Shown one piece after another: positions 1-6,163 of a stretch of 12,140 nucleotides of DNA. Positions within the stretch are counted from its first letter, which is position 1. Every line of letters begins with the position of its first letter. Below the pieces are notes generated by a model, which made no database searches, was not told the origin of the DNA, and saw nothing but the letters and a program-made list of their open reading frames with translations. The stretch is from CAYOVG01 sp964407285 (GTDB taxonomy: Bacteria; Desulfobacterota; Syntrophobacteria; Syntrophobacterales; Syntrophobacteraceae), in contig CAYOVG010000218.1 in the NCBI GenBank assembly GCA_964407285.1, positions 1 to 12,140 of the forward strand, given 5' to 3'. Position numbers and translations under genes: made by a program.

Positions 1-94
1 TTGACCTATCAGCGTTCCTGTACGCATTCAGCAACGCTTTCAGGCGAGGAAGCCGGATAATTATTTATTGCCTGACGCCTTATGGAATTCAACC

Positions 95-127
95 CCGGAT
101 GCCGCGGAGACGGAAACGGGCATCCGG
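95..127. terminator. Hairpin just downstream of ampG, possible terminator
   Basis: A perfect 9-bp inverted repeat (CCGGATGCC at 95-103, GGCATCCGG at 119-127) encloses a 15-nt loop. It begins a few bases past the ampG stop codon in the direction of ampG transcription. That position suits a transcription stop or an mRNA 3'-end stabiliser. No run of T follows it on the minus strand, so it is not a canonical intrinsic terminator. Confidence 0.35.
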
Positions 128-131
128 ACAT

Positions 132-1376
132 CTACGCGGCGATTTCCGGGTTCGGACACGCCGGTTGCCGCCAGGGGGCGAAACGGTGCAGAAGCACCAA
201 CCCCGGAACCGCTCCCAGCAGGCTGGTCAGGAAGTACATGGCCCAGCCGAGGTGTTCGGCCATGAAGCCGGTCGGCGCTCCGACCAGCACGCGGGTCAGC
301 GCCATGAGGCTCGAAAGCAGCGCATACTGGGTCGCGGTGAAGCGCTTGTCGCAAAGGCTCATCATGAATGCGATGAATCCGGCCGTGCCCATCCCTCCGC
401 AGATATTTTCTATCGCAACGGCGGCGACCATGGTGTGGTAGCTCTTGCCCACAATCGCCAGCCACATGAACGCCAGGTTCGAAACGGCCTGGAGAAATGC
501 GAAAACCCACAGCGACCTCGCCATCCCTACCCGTGACAGGACGACCCCGCCCGCAAGGCTCCCCACGATGGTGCTGAGCAGGCCGAAAGCCTTGTTGACC
601 GTCCCGACATCGGTTCGGCTGAAACCGAGGTCCAGCAGGAAGGGGGTGGTCATGGCCGCCGCGATGGTGTCGCCCAGCTTGAAGACGACGATGAAGACGA
701 GCATCTCGACGGCGTTGGCGCGTTTGAAGTAGGATTTCAGTGGCTCCCATACGGCTGCCGCGAGGGATTTGGGAGGGACTACCTTCTCCTTCGGTTCGGG
801 GGCCATGAGAGTGAAGGCCATGCCTGCGAGCATGAGTCCCGCCATGATGGTGTACACCTGGCGCCAGGGCAGGTGGTCCGAGAGGATGAGCGCCAGGGCG
901 CCCGACGCGAGCATCGCCAGCCGGTAGCCCACGACCGTGGTGGCCGCGCCGGCCCCCAGTTCCCGTTCCTCCAGCACGTCCGCCCGGTAAGCGTCGATGG
1001 CGATGTCCTGGCTCGCGCTGCAGAAGGCCAGGAAGAAGGCCATCGATGCGACGGCCCAGGGCATCGCGGCAGGAGAGAGCGAACCCATCGCCAGGATGGA
1101 CGCCGCAATCAGCAGTTGCATGAGGATGATCCAGCCCCGCCGCCTCCCGAGCCAGGGTATGGCGAAGCGGTCCATGAGCGGGGACCAGAGCATTTTGAGC
1201 GTATACGGCAGCCCGACCAGCGAGAATATGCCGATGATGCTGAGATCCACATGTTCGGTCACCATCCATGCCTGAAGGGTGGAACTGGTGAGGGCCAGGG
1301 GCAGTCCCGAAGAAAACCCGAGTCCCAGCAGCATCAAAACCCTGCGGCTTCCATACACATCCAACCACGCTTGCAT
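132..1376 (-). CDS. ampG: AmpG-family muropeptide MFS permease
   Basis: Inner-membrane major facilitator transporter. The family imports GlcNAc-anhydroMurNAc (muro)peptides from the periplasm for cell-wall recycling, and in some bacteria it feeds the signal that induces beta-lactamase. Visible support: hydrophobic segments along the whole length, consistent with about 12 membrane helices; the family signature DRFAIPWLGRRRGW after helix 2; and the very characteristic FCSASQDIAIDAYRADVL stretch near residues 135-152, closely matching AmpG proteins. At 414 aa it is shorter than E. coli AmpG (491 aa, as I recall) but within the range of shorter homologues. I chose ATG at 1376 over the TTG immediately upstream because AGGAG sits about 6 nt before the ATG and too close to the TTG. 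A near-consensus promoter lies about 80 nt upstream. No ampR, ampD or beta-lactamase gene is nearby, so a role in resistance signalling is not indicated. The GC-rich codon use contrasts with the minus-strand cassette to the right. Confidence 0.94.
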   Translation of the reverse strand: MQAWLDVYGSRRVLMLLGLGFSSGLPLALTSSTLQAWMVTEHVDLSIIGIFSLVGLPYTLKMLWSPLMDRFAIPWLGRRRGWIILMQLLIAASILAMGSLSPAAMPWAVASMAFFLAFCSASQDIAIDAYRADVLEERELGAGAATTVVGYRLAMLASGALALILSDHLPWRQVYTIMAGLMLAGMAFTLMAPEPKEKVVPPKSLAAAVWEPLKSYFKRANAVEMLVFIVVFKLGDTIAAAMTTPFLLDLGFSRTDVGTVNKAFGLLSTIVGSLAGGVVLSRVGMARSLWVFAFLQAVSNLAFMWLAIVGKSYHTMVAAVAIENICGGMGTAGFIAFMMSLCDKRFTATQYALLSSLMALTRVLVGAPTGFMAEHLGWAMYFLTSLLGAVPGLVLLHRFAPWRQPACPNPEIAA

Positions 1377-1465
1377 CAAATCTCCTCTTCTCCCGTTTGG
1401 ATTCGGAATCTACTCCTCCAGCCATGGAACACCGAGATCGAGTTCCGGTTCCAGACTTATTTGGG

Positions 1466-1495
1466 ATTATAGGAGAGTTGGGGGCCGGGTGTCAA
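1466..1495 (-). promoter_or_regulatory. Consensus sigma70 promoter driving ampG
   Basis: On the minus strand, TTGACA (1495-1490) is followed after 18 bp by TATAAT (1471-1466). Both hexamers match the sigma70 consensus perfectly. The predicted transcription start is near 1459, giving a leader of roughly 80 nt before the ATG at 1376. No operator-like palindrome overlaps the promoter, so strong constitutive expression is the simple reading, although 18 bp is one longer than the optimal spacer. Confidence 0.72.
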
Positions 1496-1572
1496 ATCGA
1501 TGGGGTGATGGGGGATAGCGTTCGGGCTGAGTCTCCGGGCCTCCTCATAAGGTGATCTTTACCGAAAACATA

Positions 1573-1601
1573 TTGCTTAAATTGAGTCCCGGTTTTATAA
1601 C
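1573..1601 (+). promoter_or_regulatory. Weak sigma70-like promoter candidate for kamA
   Basis: TTGCTT (1573-1578) and TATAAC (1596-1601) are separated by exactly 17 bp on the plus strand. The -10 matches consensus at 5 of 6 positions but the -35 only at its TTG. It would give a leader of about 300 nt before kamA. It is the best candidate I found in this intergenic region, but chance is a real possibility. Confidence 0.27.
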
Positions 1602-1869
1602 GTACTCCTGACATATCGGCCCTTCGACCGTCAATTGCCGTTCCCGTCTTCTAAGTCCTTTCACCCGTGGATGACTGCCCCAACCTTTGTGAGGAAGGGA
1701 GAGACGCCCATGCAGGGTGTGCAGAAGCGAAGCGTTGTCCACCACTCTTCGTGTCTTCACGGTGTTTTCGCGGTGACGGACACCGGCGGATATCTCGACG
1801 AACATCGGCAAGACGATTGCTCGTCGTCTAATGCTCGTGATTCGGCCTGTCGCCCTGAATGGCGCGACC

Positions 1870-1888
1870 GGGACCGGGCCGGGGTCCC
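1870..1888. promoter_or_regulatory. GC-rich hairpin upstream of the kamA ribosome-binding site
   Basis: GGGACC (1870-1875) pairs with GGTCCC (1883-1888) around a 7-nt G/C-rich loop. It ends about 14 nt before the GGAG ribosome-binding site (1903-1906) and 23 nt before the kamA ATG. It could shape mRNA stability or translation initiation. No riboswitch class is recognisable and no alternative pairing with the ribosome-binding site is obvious. Confidence 0.35.
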
Positions 1889-1911
1889 GATGAGATTGGA
1901 ATGGAGATGGC

Positions 1912-3024
1912 ATGCCGAGATCAAATGATTGGGACGACTGGAAATGGCAGGTCCGGAATAGAATCACTTCCTCCGATGAATTGTCGAAGATTGTCTCCCT
2001 CTCCGACCGGGAGATTCATGCGATAGCCGCGGTATCCGGAAAGTACAGGTGGGCTGTCAGTCCGTACTATGCGGGTTTGATGGATAAGCACAACGCCGAT
2101 TGCCCCATAAGGCGGCAGAGCATTCCCGATGTCGGAGAACTCGAAGACCCTCTCGGCGTCGCCGACCCGAAGGGGGAGGAGGGGAGGCTCCCCGTTCCCT
2201 GCCTCTTTCAATTGTATGCGAATAGAGTCGTGCTCTATGTGACGAACTGCTGTCCGGGATACTGCAGACACTGCTTCAGAAAGAGAAGAATCGGGGACCG
2301 TGACGAGCACACGCCCGTTGCCGAAGTGGAAAGGGCTATCGACTACATCGGAAAGAGTCCCGCAATAAGGGATGTGTTGATAACGGGAGGGGACGCATTC
2401 ATGCTCTCCGACGACCGGATCGACCATATCCTGGCGAGGCTTCGAAGATTCGATCACGTGGAGATCATCCGGTTCGGCACGAGGACTTTGTGCACTCTTC
2501 CTCAAAGGATTACTCCGGAACTGGTTAAAGCGGTAGCGAGGCATCATCCGGTGTGGATCAACACCCAGTTCAATCACCCCAAGGAGATCACGGACGAAGC
2601 GGCCGGAGCTTGCGATATCCTGTTGAGCCATGGAATTCCGTTGGGCAATCAGACGGTCCTGTTGAAGGGGATCAACGACGACACCGCCGTAATGATGGAT
2701 TTGATGCACAAGCTCATAAAGATGAGAGTCAGGCCTTACTACCTCTTCCATTGCCATTTTGTCGCCGGCTCGTCCCACTTCAGAACTTCGCTGGATAAGG
2801 GAACGGAGATAATTCGAGGGCTGCAGGGCCACACGACCGGATTTGCCGTTCCCCGGTACGTCGTTTCGACAAGGATCGGCAAGATCCCTCTCGACCCCGA
2901 TTACGTTCTCGAAAGAGGAATCGACAGGCGCTTGTTGTCCAATTACCAGGGAAGGACAATTGAGGTCCCGGTGGAAAGTTCTGATGCGCCGCCCAAGAAA
3001 GGTGTTGGAGAGCTTCCTCGGTGA
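1912..3024 (+). CDS. kamA: KamA-family radical SAM/PLP amino-acid 2,3-aminomutase
   Basis: Member of the lysine 2,3-aminomutase family, which uses a 4Fe-4S cluster, S-adenosylmethionine and PLP to move an amino group from the alpha to the beta carbon. Seen: the family N-terminal WDDWKWQVRNRI (residues 7-18); the cluster motif C114-x3-C118-x2-C121 followed by Arg123, equivalent to the carboxylate-binding Arg134 of clostridial KAM; GGD at 159-161; the C-terminal GLQGHTTGFAVP block (303-314); and Lys324 at the PLP-lysine position. Odd: the two aspartates that bind the lysine side chain in KAM (Asp293, Asp330) appear as His282 and Ser319, and the glycine-rich loop before the PLP lysine is about two residues shorter. 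The substrate is therefore probably not lysine, and the symbol is used for the family only. GGAG lies 5 nt before the ATG, supporting this start. At 370 aa it is close to bacterial KamA proteins but lacks the longer clostridial C-terminus. It is monocistronic and converges on the minus-strand cassette. Confidence 0.92.
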   Translation: MPRSNDWDDWKWQVRNRITSSDELSKIVSLSDREIHAIAAVSGKYRWAVSPYYAGLMDKHNADCPIRRQSIPDVGELEDPLGVADPKGEEGRLPVPCLFQLYANRVVLYVTNCCPGYCRHCFRKRRIGDRDEHTPVAEVERAIDYIGKSPAIRDVLITGGDAFMLSDDRIDHILARLRRFDHVEIIRFGTRTLCTLPQRITPELVKAVARHHPVWINTQFNHPKEITDEAAGACDILLSHGIPLGNQTVLLKGINDDTAVMMDLMHKLIKMRVRPYYLFHCHFVAGSSHFRTSLDKGTEIIRGLQGHTTGFAVPRYVVSTRIGKIPLDPDYVLERGIDRRLLSNYQGRTIEVPVESSDAPPKKGVGELPR

Positions 3025-3086
3025 CTTGCCGTAAAGCGAGTGTATGGCAGCGCGTACGGGAACGGGCGTAGTTTTGGCTTTTCTTC

Positions 3087-3109
3087 GTAGGAGCGGCTTT
3101 CAGCCGTGA
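3087..3109 (+). repeat. GTAG-headed REP-like hairpin between convergent genes
   Basis: The 190-bp spacer between the kamA and radical SAM stop codons contains GTAG (3087-3090) followed by a compact hairpin, CGGCT-ttc-AGCCG (3094-3106). A 5' GTAG/GTGG tetranucleotide followed by an imperfect palindrome is the known layout of REP elements mobilised by RAYT (TnpA-REP) transposases, and placement between convergent genes is typical. Only one copy is visible and there is no RAYT gene here. The hairpin lacks a T-run on either strand, so a terminator role is doubtful. Confidence 0.5.
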
Positions 3110-3214
3110 TAAAATGTCGTTGTGTAAAACCGCTTGACCGGCCCCGCTCATGCAGGAAGCGCGGCTTATGGTCGTCGCAAGCATAACGTGGCGGGTTCAG
3201 GACAGGTTCATCGA

Positions 3215-4303
3215 CTACAGGCTGAGGTTGTTGTGGCAACAAGCCTTGCAGGTTGGTCCGAGTTCCACGCCATGGCGGTCGACGATCTTCTTGGATTCGA
3301 ACAGAAGCCGTTCCAGGAAATCGGGCGAGGGTGATTTTTCGCGGGCGAGGAAGGTGCCGGGTGCGGGAATGAAAGGGCTCAGGACCGGCATGCAGCCGCG
3401 CCGGGCGATCTCCTCCACACCGGCGAGAGTATCTTCCGGGGATTCCAGGCCCACGACGAGGCAGGAACGGATGCGTTGCGGGCCGAAACGTTCCACGGCC
3501 AGTTCGATGAACGCAAAGTAGTTCTCCCGCCCGATCTGTTCCTTTTCCCGGATGATTTTTTTCCTCGGTGCGTCTCCGTACAGTTCGAGATTGATGGAAA
3601 GCCCCTTGACTCCGCACTCATGGAGAAACTTTATGTAGTTCTTATACTTACGGCGGGTGTGGGAGCCGGGTCCGGGACGGCGGGAACGCGGCGCGAGCAT
3701 CAGGTCGAAATCCATATCGGGATAACGGTCGGGAAAGTATCGATACACTTCATCCAGGTATGCGAAATCTTCGTCTCTCGATTCGGGGGTGCCGCCGGAG
3801 ATGAGAGTGTGTCTCGGTTTCAGGAGCGGATCTTCGAGCGCGATCCGGAAAGCGGCGTCCAGGGATTCTATGGAATTACGCCGATACCGCACGCGCGGAG
3901 CATTGCAGAATTCGCAGTGAAACGCACAACCGTAGATCGGCATGATCCTGGCGCGGTCCGCATGAGCCATAACGAGGTTGCGGACCGGGTCGCCCGAAGC
4001 CAGCATTTTGTTCTCCAGGGCGAAAAGCGGGGGAGGCAGTACTTCCACCGGACGGTTCGCGCCGTTGCCCGACAGGGAGAAGCCCTCATTGCTCCAATTC
4101 AGGGTGAAGGGACTTTCGCTTCTCAGGTCTACGGGGCAATTGGCGTAGACGTCGGGCGCAATCTTCAGCACGAGACCGCCCGTGGTGGGGTAGTCCCGGT
4201 AAACGATCTGGTTGAACCGGCTCTTGGGGAGCGCCTCCAGCGCGGGGTCGCTGAGCCGGACCCCGCGCTGCATGAGTTCGATTTTGAGGCGGCCATATTC
4301 CAT
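3215..4303 (-). CDS. Radical SAM protein of unknown specificity, last gene of the cassette
   Basis: A 362-aa radical SAM enzyme: C126-x3-C130-x2-C133 (GCAFHCEFC) should bind the 4Fe-4S cluster that cleaves S-adenosylmethionine, with ISGGTPE (168-174) as the SAM-binding GGE-like motif. The second half (INLELYGD near 237, VVGLESPEDT at 283-292, SPFIPAPGT at 309-317) resembles the barrel of the BioB/HydE/MqnC-type radical SAM group more than the SPASM peptide-modifying group. The first about 115 residues are an extra N-terminal region I cannot place. The C-terminus ends in a tight cysteine cluster (Cys352, 355, 356), which could hold a second metal site or be redox-active. The start is supported by AAGGA 7 nt before the ATG. 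Only 30 bp separate it from the upstream toroid gene, so they are almost certainly co-transcribed and probably act on the same target. The substrate is unknown. Confidence 0.88.
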   Translation of the reverse strand: MEYGRLKIELMQRGVRLSDPALEALPKSRFNQIVYRDYPTTGGLVLKIAPDVYANCPVDLRSESPFTLNWSNEGFSLSGNGANRPVEVLPPPLFALENKMLASGDPVRNLVMAHADRARIMPIYGCAFHCEFCNAPRVRYRRNSIESLDAAFRIALEDPLLKPRHTLISGGTPESRDEDFAYLDEVYRYFPDRYPDMDFDLMLAPRSRRPGPGSHTRRKYKNYIKFLHECGVKGLSINLELYGDAPRKKIIREKEQIGRENYFAFIELAVERFGPQRIRSCLVVGLESPEDTLAGVEEIARRGCMPVLSPFIPAPGTFLAREKSPSPDFLERLLFESKKIVDRHGVELGPTCKACCHNNLSL

Positions 4304-4333
4304 GATGCTGTCCTTGAAATGGGTCCTGCCGCC

Positions 4334-6001
4334 TTATCCGATCATATTCTTCACTGCCAGGAGGTATGCCTGGAGAAGTTCCAGGGCAAAGAGCGTCGCC
4401 ACGGCAAACGGCCGTTTGTTGATGGGGTCGATCCAGTGGCCGAGTACCGGATGCTGTTCCTGGAGCAGTCGGCTTATGGTAATTTCAATGTTCCTGCGCA
4501 TTTTGGGGGAAAGTGAAATGCCCAGTTCCGGATTGGCGAAGGTCTCGTTGTGGAAATCCAGAAGCAGCGCAGCAAGCCTCACGTCCAGACGAATTTCCCA
4601 GGCATTGAACGTATCGTTGAGCCGCGTTTCAAGAGGAATCCGGAATTCGTAGACAAAGAGAGCATCATAGTCGGGTTTCCAGATCTCTTCCAAGTACTCC
4701 ACGAATTCGCGAAGGATCGGATATATGCGGTTTCGCAAGGAAGCCATGCCGCGTGACATGGAAAACAGGGCTCTGAAACAATACAGGGTGGCGCCAAGGA
4801 TTTCGGCTTGGGGGAATCGTTCGGTATCGGTATCAAAAGCCATCGTCCAGACCGAACGGCCATTGTACTTGGTTTGCCGGGAGAGGATGAAGTCCAGGGT
4901 ACGTTCGAGAGCTGTGTTGATCTGACCATAGAGTTCGTAACGCTCCAGGTGGTCTATCACCCCGCACATTTTGGCAAGTCCGAGACTGATGACCGTAAGC
5001 GAGGTGGAAAACGCCGTTGGCGCAACGTCGAATCCGCCTTGGGGGTAGCGGTAAATTCCCCATCCTCCATCGTCCAGTTTTGTCCGCAGGAGAAAATCCA
5101 CGGATGAGAGAATTGCTTTGCCGAGTTCGTCCTTACGGATGGAGAAATGGACTCCGCGCTTCTGCAATTCGTCGAAAAAAAAGTAGCTGATCGATGCTGC
5201 TGTGACGAAATTGGCTGTGGCATCCACGGTGGGATGGAAAGAGCCCGGCTGGTCTTCCAGCGGTTGAAAGCCGCCCGGATTCCATTCCGCCGGTATGCCG
5301 CTGTACGGATTCTGATCGGGAGTCACCAGGCAGTTCAGGTTGTACTGCAGAAGAACATTTAGGAGTTGCGGCGCATCCTTTTCCTCTGCCGGATTGATTT
5401 CCACCGGGCCGAAAAGGCTTTCGCTCAGTGCGCCCAGCGTATCGCTGTTGCAGGTTCCAGCCTGCTTGATACCGACCGGTCTCAAATCGTTGTCGACGCA
5501 TTCCCAAAACGCCGGAAGTCCGCCGATCTTGAACTCCTCGCTAACCCTGACGCTGTGCAGGCACCACTCCAGCCCCCTCTGAATGGCCGTCTTGACATCG
5601 AAGGTGCTCCACGAAGCAACGTCTTTTTCTTTCTTACCGAGGATATTCTCCACCTCGTCCCACGTCAGCTTAAGGTTCATCCCCTTCGGAATCCGCCCTC
5701 CCTGTAGAACAAACCATTCGGCAAGATCAATTTCAAACTTAATACTATAGACGCCATCATGATTATCAAGGATCGGAATAGACTCAATCAGTTCTTTTAT
5801 CCGACTTTCGGGCAAAGCATAAGGAAAATTGTCCGTTAGAAGGATTAACTCCTCCATTGTATATGAACGGGTCGCTTCTCGGATGGAAACTATCTTCTTA
5901 AGAAAATGAATCTTGAATAGAATATCCTGCAAACTATTACCGGCGAACAGCACCGCCGTTCCGGCTTCCTTTTTAGCCTTGTCAAAATACTTCTGTACCA
6001 T
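4334..6001 (-). CDS. Alpha/alpha-toroid (squalene-hopene cyclase/prenyltransferase-like) protein with winged-helix-like N-terminus
   Basis: A 555-aa protein. Residues about 160-550 carry repeated blocks of a G-x-W/F element, about 15 residues, then a small-residue/Thr helix, as in the prenyltransferase/squalene-oxidase repeat: GLPAFWE (161), VDATANFVTAA (259), DDGGWGIY (310) with DVAPTAF (325), a block at 386-415, and GHWIDP (521) with AVATLFALELL (533). This predicts an alpha-alpha barrel like class II terpene cyclases. The place where cyclases have DVDDTA reads DVAPTA, so the catalytic acid is missing unless DTDT at 390-393 substitutes. Cyclase chemistry is therefore doubtful and a binding or scaffold role is possible. 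Residues about 48-95 read like a winged helix. An in-frame TGA sits just upstream, so the ATG at 6001 is the first possible ATG start. No good ribosome-binding site precedes it, suggesting translational coupling to whatever ends at 6005. No signal peptide or membrane helix is seen, so it is likely cytosolic. Confidence 0.82.
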   Translation of the reverse strand: MVQKYFDKAKKEAGTAVLFAGNSLQDILFKIHFLKKIVSIREATRSYTMEELILLTDNFPYALPESRIKELIESIPILDNHDGVYSIKFEIDLAEWFVLQGGRIPKGMNLKLTWDEVENILGKKEKDVASWSTFDVKTAIQRGLEWCLHSVRVSEEFKIGGLPAFWECVDNDLRPVGIKQAGTCNSDTLGALSESLFGPVEINPAEEKDAPQLLNVLLQYNLNCLVTPDQNPYSGIPAEWNPGGFQPLEDQPGSFHPTVDATANFVTAASISYFFFDELQKRGVHFSIRKDELGKAILSSVDFLLRTKLDDGGWGIYRYPQGGFDVAPTAFSTSLTVISLGLAKMCGVIDHLERYELYGQINTALERTLDFILSRQTKYNGRSVWTMAFDTDTERFPQAEILGATLYCFRALFSMSRGMASLRNRIYPILREFVEYLEEIWKPDYDALFVYEFRIPLETRLNDTFNAWEIRLDVRLAALLLDFHNETFANPELGISLSPKMRRNIEITISRLLQEQHPVLGHWIDPINKRPFAVATLFALELLQAYLLAVKNMIG

Positions 6002-6004
6002 CTC

Positions 6005-6163
6005 TCAAAAAACCCCATTTCTCAAAAGCATCAAGGCGAGAAGTTGAAATCCTGTTAACCGATTAAATAAATCGAGAACCAGGTAATCCTCAACATCAGT
6101 CGGAAAAATTACAACTCTGCAAGGAGCAGCGTTTGAATCGTAGGAAGGTATGGTTCGGGCCAT
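6005..6163 (-). CDS. Possible 52-aa overlapping small ORF, or frame-shifted tail of the AAA gene
   Basis: Minus-strand ATG at 6163-6161 to TGA at 6007-6005, overlapping the last 55 bp of the AAA ATPase gene in another frame and then filling almost all of the 107-bp gap before the toroid gene. The translation begins MARTIPSYDSN, contains IFPTDVEDYLVLDLF and ends LLRNGVF, with a hydrophobic C-terminal half. GGGGA lies 9 nt before the ATG, and the stop ends 3 nt before the toroid ATG, which is typical operon spacing. Two readings are possible: a real small protein coupled to the toroid gene, or a C-terminal extension of the ATPase reached by frameshift. It may also be chance. Confidence 0.35.
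   Translation of the reverse strand: MARTIPSYDSNAAPCRVVIFPTDVEDYLVLDLFNRLTGFQLLALMLLRNGVF

Larger units (their letters stand above)
1377..1911. other. 535-bp divergent intergenic region between ampG and kamA
   Basis: No convincing gene lies here. Open frames exist on both strands (a 97-codon frame on plus, a 140-codon frame on minus running into kamA), but their translations are low-complexity, rich in Arg/His/Ser and match no family I know. The stretch holds the ampG promoter at its left, a weak plus-strand promoter candidate near 1573-1601, a small hairpin at 1812-1825 (GACGA/TCGTC) and a stronger hairpin at 1870-1888 just before kamA. The segment around 1745-1780 has a repetitive flavour (alternating cttc/gtg words) and may be a decayed dispersed repeat. 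Confidence 0.6.

Noticed and set aside
61..1425. 454-codon minus-strand frame covering the ampG region
   Set aside because: It is an alternate frame of the GC-rich ampG gene. Its translation is rich in Gly/Arg/His/Pro with no family resemblance, whereas the ampG frame shows clear membrane helices and AmpG motifs.
1545..1967. 140-codon minus-strand frame in the ampG-kamA spacer
   Set aside because: The translation is Arg/His/Ser-rich and featureless, it runs into the kamA 5' end, and no ribosome-binding site was seen.
1921..2832. 303-codon minus-strand frame antisense to kamA
   Set aside because: The plus-strand frame carries all the KamA motifs; the antisense translation has no recognisable domain.
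1912..4303. kamA and the radical SAM gene as one two-enzyme pathway
   Set aside because: They face each other on opposite strands with separate transcription and no shared motif beyond the radical SAM fold; proximity alone is weak evidence.
3476..4516. 346-codon plus-strand frame opposite the radical SAM and toroid genes
   Set aside because: It crosses two well-supported minus-strand genes, including their junction, and resembles no family.
4334..6001. Toroid gene as a functional squalene-hopene cyclase for hopanoid synthesis
   Set aside because: The DxDD motif is not intact, the protein is shorter than typical SHC (about 630 aa or more), and no hopanoid or isoprenoid genes are in the window.
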